This document shows, in pieces, positions 43,955 through 46,983 of a stretch of 46,983 nt of DNA (positions are counted from its first letter, which is position 1; every line of letters starts with the position of its first letter). The notes beneath the pieces were generated by a model that saw only the letters and a program-made list of their open reading frames with translations, did not search any database and was not told where the DNA came from. The stretch comes from Liolophura sinensis (taxonomy: Eukaryota; Mollusca; Polyplacophora; Chitonida; Chitonidae), in NCBI RefSeq assembly GCF_032854445.1, contig NC_088300.1, positions 81,832,101-81,879,083 of the forward strand, read 5' to 3'. A program made the position numbers and the translations under genes.

Positions 43955-44630
43955 CTTGACAGCGCGGTGTTGTGCGTGGATGAGGAGATCTGGGTGGGTA
44001 GTGTGCGCTTGAGAGCGGGGTTGTGCGTAGGTAAGGAGAACTGGGTGGGTAGTGTGAGCTTTACAGCGCGGTGTTGTGCGTGGATGAGGAGATCTGGGTG
44101 GGTAGTGTGAACTTGAGAGCGGGGTTGTGCGTGGATTAGGAGATCTGGGTGGGTAGTGTGAGCTTGAGAACGGGGTTGTGCGTGGATGAGGAGATCTGGG
44201 TGGGTAGTGTGACCTTGAGATCGGGGTTGTGCGTAGGTAAAGAGAACTGGGTGGGTGCGGCGAGCTTGACTGCGTGGTTGTGCGTGGATAGGGAGAACTG
44301 GGTGGGTGCGGCGAGCTTGGCAGCGCGGTGTTGTGCGTGGATGAGGAGATCTGGGTGGGTAGTGTGAGCTTGAGAGCGGGGTTGTGCGTAAGTAAGGAGA
44401 ACTGGGTGGGTGCGGCGAGCTTGACTGCGTGGTTGTGCGTGGATAGGGAGAACTGGGTGGGTCGGATGGGCTTTTGACTGCGGGGATGTGCGTAGATGAG
44501 GAAAACTGGGTGGGTTGGGTGAGCTTGACTGCGATGGTGTGCGTGGGTGAGGAGAACTGGGTGGGTGGGATGAGTTTGACTGCGAATGTGTGCGTGGGTA
44601 AGAACTGGGTGAGTGGGTTGAGATTACGAG
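43955..44630. repeat. 51-bp tandem array
   Basis: About 13 copies with GTGCGTGGATGAGGAGATCT, GGGTGGGTAGTGTGAGCTTG and GAGAGCGGGGTT. G-rich on the plus strand. Confidence 0.93.
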
Positions 44631-44884
44631 CCGGTAATTTAAAGTCATTTAAAGGCTTGACGGCTTACAAGCAGATATAATGCAATGGTGCGTCATTTCA
44701 GGACTGAGCTCATGGCACCCCATTATAGCATGCTGATAAGGCATTTCATGACATGCTGATATCATTAACGTGTCATTTAATGATTGGGTTGCTGACATGC
44801 TGAAAACATATATGTTAAATTGTATCATTCAGGCTGATAAATCAAGCCTGGCGAACAGATATAATACGTTGATGAGTTATTTAT

Positions 44885-46075
44885 AGGCTGGATGACTGTT
44901 AAACCGATACAATACAGTGATGAGCCCTTTCTAGGCTGGGTGGCTGTTAAACCGATACAATACGCTGATGAGGCCTTTAAAGGCTGGATGGCTGTTAAAG
45001 CGATACAATACAGTGATGAGTCCTTTCTAGGCTGGGTGGCTGTTAAACCGATACAATACGCTGATGAGGCCTTTAAAGGCTGGATGGCTGTTAAACCGAT
45101 ACAATACCCTGATGAGGCCTTTAAAGGCTGGATGCCTGTTAAAGCGAAACAATACGCTGATGAGGCCTTTAAAGGCTGGATGGCTGTTAAACCGATACAA
45201 TACGCTGATGAGGCCTTTAAAGGCTGGATGACTGTTAAACCGATACAATACGCTGATGAGTCCTTTCTAGGCTGGGTGGCTGTTAAACCGATACAATACG
45301 CTGATGAGGCCTTTAAAGGCTGGATGGCTGTTAAACCGATACAATACCCTGATGAGGCCTTTAAAGGCTGGATGCCTGTTAAAGCGAAACAATACGCTGA
45401 TGAGGCCTTTAAAGGCTGGATGGCTGTTAAACCGATACAATACGCTGATGAGGCCTTTAAAGGCTGGATGACTGTTCAACCGATACAATACAGTGATGAG
45501 TTCTTTCTAGGCTGGGTGGCTGTTAAACCGATACAATACGCTGATGAGGCCTTTAAAGGCTGGATGCCTGTTAAAGCGATACAATACAGTGATGAGTCCT
45601 TTCTAGGCTGGATGGCTGTTAAACCGATACAATACGCTGATGAGGCCTTTAAAGGCTGGATGCCTGTTAAAGCGATACAATACGCTGATGAGGCCTTTAA
45701 AGGCTGGATGGCTGTTAAAGCGATACAATACGCTGATGAGGCCTTTAAAGGCTGGATGCCTGTTAAAGCGATACAATACGCTGATGAGGCCTTTAAAGGC
45801 TGGATGGCTGTTAAACCGATACAATACGCTGATGAGGCCTTTAAAGGCTGGATGACTGTTCAACCGATACAATACAGTGATGAGTCCTTTCTAGGCTGGG
45901 TGGCTGTTAAACCGATACAATACAGTGATGAGGTCTTTAAAGGCTGGATGCCTGTTAAACCGATACAATACGCTGATGAGTCCTTTATAGGCTGGATGGC
46001 TGTTAAACCGATACAATACGCTGGTGAGACATTTATAGCCTGGGTGGCTGTTGAACCGATACAATATGGAGTTCT
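44885..46075. repeat. 48-bp tandem array with 240-bp higher-order repeat
   Basis: About 25 copies of GCTGTTAAACCGATACAATA, CGCTGATGAGGCCTTTAAAG, GCTGGATG. A five-unit block is repeated at 240 bp (the CCCTGATGAGG variant near 45107 and 45347). Degenerate outlying copies extend on both sides (44850-44890 and 46140-46980). The 420-codon plus frame gives a 16-residue repeat, but the differences between copies are nearly all at first and second codon positions, so coding is unlikely. Confidence 0.94.
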
Positions 46076-46076
46076 T

Positions 46077-46140
46077 TATATTTATTTATTTATTTATTTA
46101 TTTATTTGCTGGCAGGCCTTCCCACTTACGGCCGGAGAGG
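46077..46140 (-). mobile_element. SINE fragment inside the 48-bp array
   Basis: A (TTTA)n tail joined directly to the SINE segment GGCCTTCCCACTTACGGCCG and GAGAGGA, with the rest of the body missing. The array sequence GAGTTCTTTA (46070-46079) and GAGTCCTTTC (46141-46150) on either side suggests insertion into an array unit. Confidence 0.8.
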
Positions 46141-46575
46141 AGAGTCCTTTCTAGGCTGAGGAGTTGTTAAACCAACAATACGTTGATGAGGCATTTATAG
46201 GATGGGAGACTGACGAGCCGATCATAAATGTCCATTAATCACGCTGAGGCAGGGCGGATTAAAGCCAGTATTATACGTTGATGAGTCATTTAAACTACTG
46301 TGACTCATGAACCGATATAATACGTTGATGAGTCATTCGAAAGCTCCGTGACTCACCAACCAATATAATACGTTGATGAAGTTGACCAAGAATCCTTAAG
46401 GTGTACGGTTAACCCTACAACTGACATTTTGATAAACCATGCTAAAGTAAGGAGGCTGACAAGACGATAAGGGCCTATGGGTTGATTAGCAACGCCTACA
46501 TTGTGAAGTTGACGAGCCGATGTAACCGATGCTATCCCTGTATAGACCTAACATATTGATGGGCAACAAATGTAT
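46141..46575. other. Degenerate flank of the 48-bp array
   Basis: Scattered ATACGTTGATGAG and GATGAGTCATTT motifs show old, decayed units of the same array. No gene seen. Confidence 0.7.
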
Positions 46576-46838
46576 CAGCCTCGCTTACAGTGGTTAGCGC
46601 GATGGCGCGGCCTAATGACCCAGGAGTCTCTCACCAATGCGGTGGCTGTGAGTTCAAGTCCAGCTCATGCTAGTTTTCTCTCTGGCCGTACGTGGAAAGA
46701 TCTGCCAGCAACCTGCGGATGGTCGTGGGTTTTCCCCGGGCTCTGCCCGGATTCCACCCACCAAAATCTTTTCCGCCGTCGTATAAGTAAAATATTCTTG
46801 AGTACGGCGTAAAACACCAATAAAATAAATAAATAAAT
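46576..46838 (+). mobile_element. tRNA-derived SINE
   Basis: Plus-strand copy with a mutated head (the GCCTCCGTGGCTC part is altered) but an intact GGTTAGCGCGATGGCGC and the box-B-like GAGTTCAAGTCC. Complete body and (AAAT)n tail. No clear flanking direct repeat. Decayed array units resume after it (46839-46983). Confidence 0.92.
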
Positions 46839-46983
46839 AGAGTGGGCGGTTGATGATCGAACGCAGTATACGGTAATAAGCCACATACTTACATCTGACG
46901 ATCCGATATAACACGTTGATAATCCGTCCTTAGTTTGGGTGGATGGTATAATACGTTCATAAACCATCATTTCGGTTGGGTGG

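Noticed and set aside
44892-46154. 420-codon frame with a 16-residue repeat (KPIQYADEAFKGWMAV)
   Set aside because: Unit variants fall mainly at first and second codon positions, the frame ends inside a SINE fragment, and decayed units outside the frame carry on the same array.

Overview
The window is animal nuclear DNA, most likely from a mollusc. The evidence is large introns with GT-AG borders, several copies of a tRNA-derived SINE with an (AAAT)n tail of a type I associate with molluscs, and a fragment of a second element ending in an (ACTC)n tail. I cannot name the species. Only one gene can be read with confidence; the rest is repeat-rich DNA.

The gene is an ADAR (double-stranded-RNA adenosine deaminase, ADAR1-like) on the minus strand, about 31412 down to 12509. 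I assembled 15 coding exons by hand. All junctions have GT-AG borders and compatible phases, and the frame runs 784 codons to a stop. The product has four dsRNA-binding domains followed by a complete deaminase domain with the zinc ligands, the catalytic glutamate (HAE), PCGD, the base-flipping glutamate (GEG) and CSDK. Each dsRNA-binding domain is split by a phase-2 intron at the same place and separated from the next by a phase-0 intron, so the array arose by duplication of a two-exon cassette. The true 5' end is uncertain: the first recognised exon has a well-placed ATG but could be internal.

Roughly 20 kb of the 47 kb is tandem repeats, in more than 20 unrelated families with units of about 19 to 108 bp. 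The most interesting pattern is inside ADAR. Several intron arrays are built from copies of the adjoining exon-intron boundary: the acceptors of exons 7, 12 and (three copies) 2, and the donor of exon 14. The intron before exon 7 is almost entirely a decaying array of that exon's own 3' splice site, and each of the near copies would lead into an in-frame stop.

Layout. 1-4280: a foldback repeat, SINEs and a MITE-like element. 4280-6594: two tandem arrays ending at a 200-N gap. 6795-12508: AT repeats and four more arrays downstream of ADAR. 12509-31412: ADAR with its repeat-filled introns. 31413-46983: no recognisable gene; arrays with units of 39, 40, 100 (higher order), 24, 19, 48, 51 and 48 bp, a dispersed unclassified repeat, one doubtful coding fragment at 41450-41734 and a SINE at the end. 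The long open frames at 39-46 kb come from array units whose length is a multiple of three and show no sign of coding selection.
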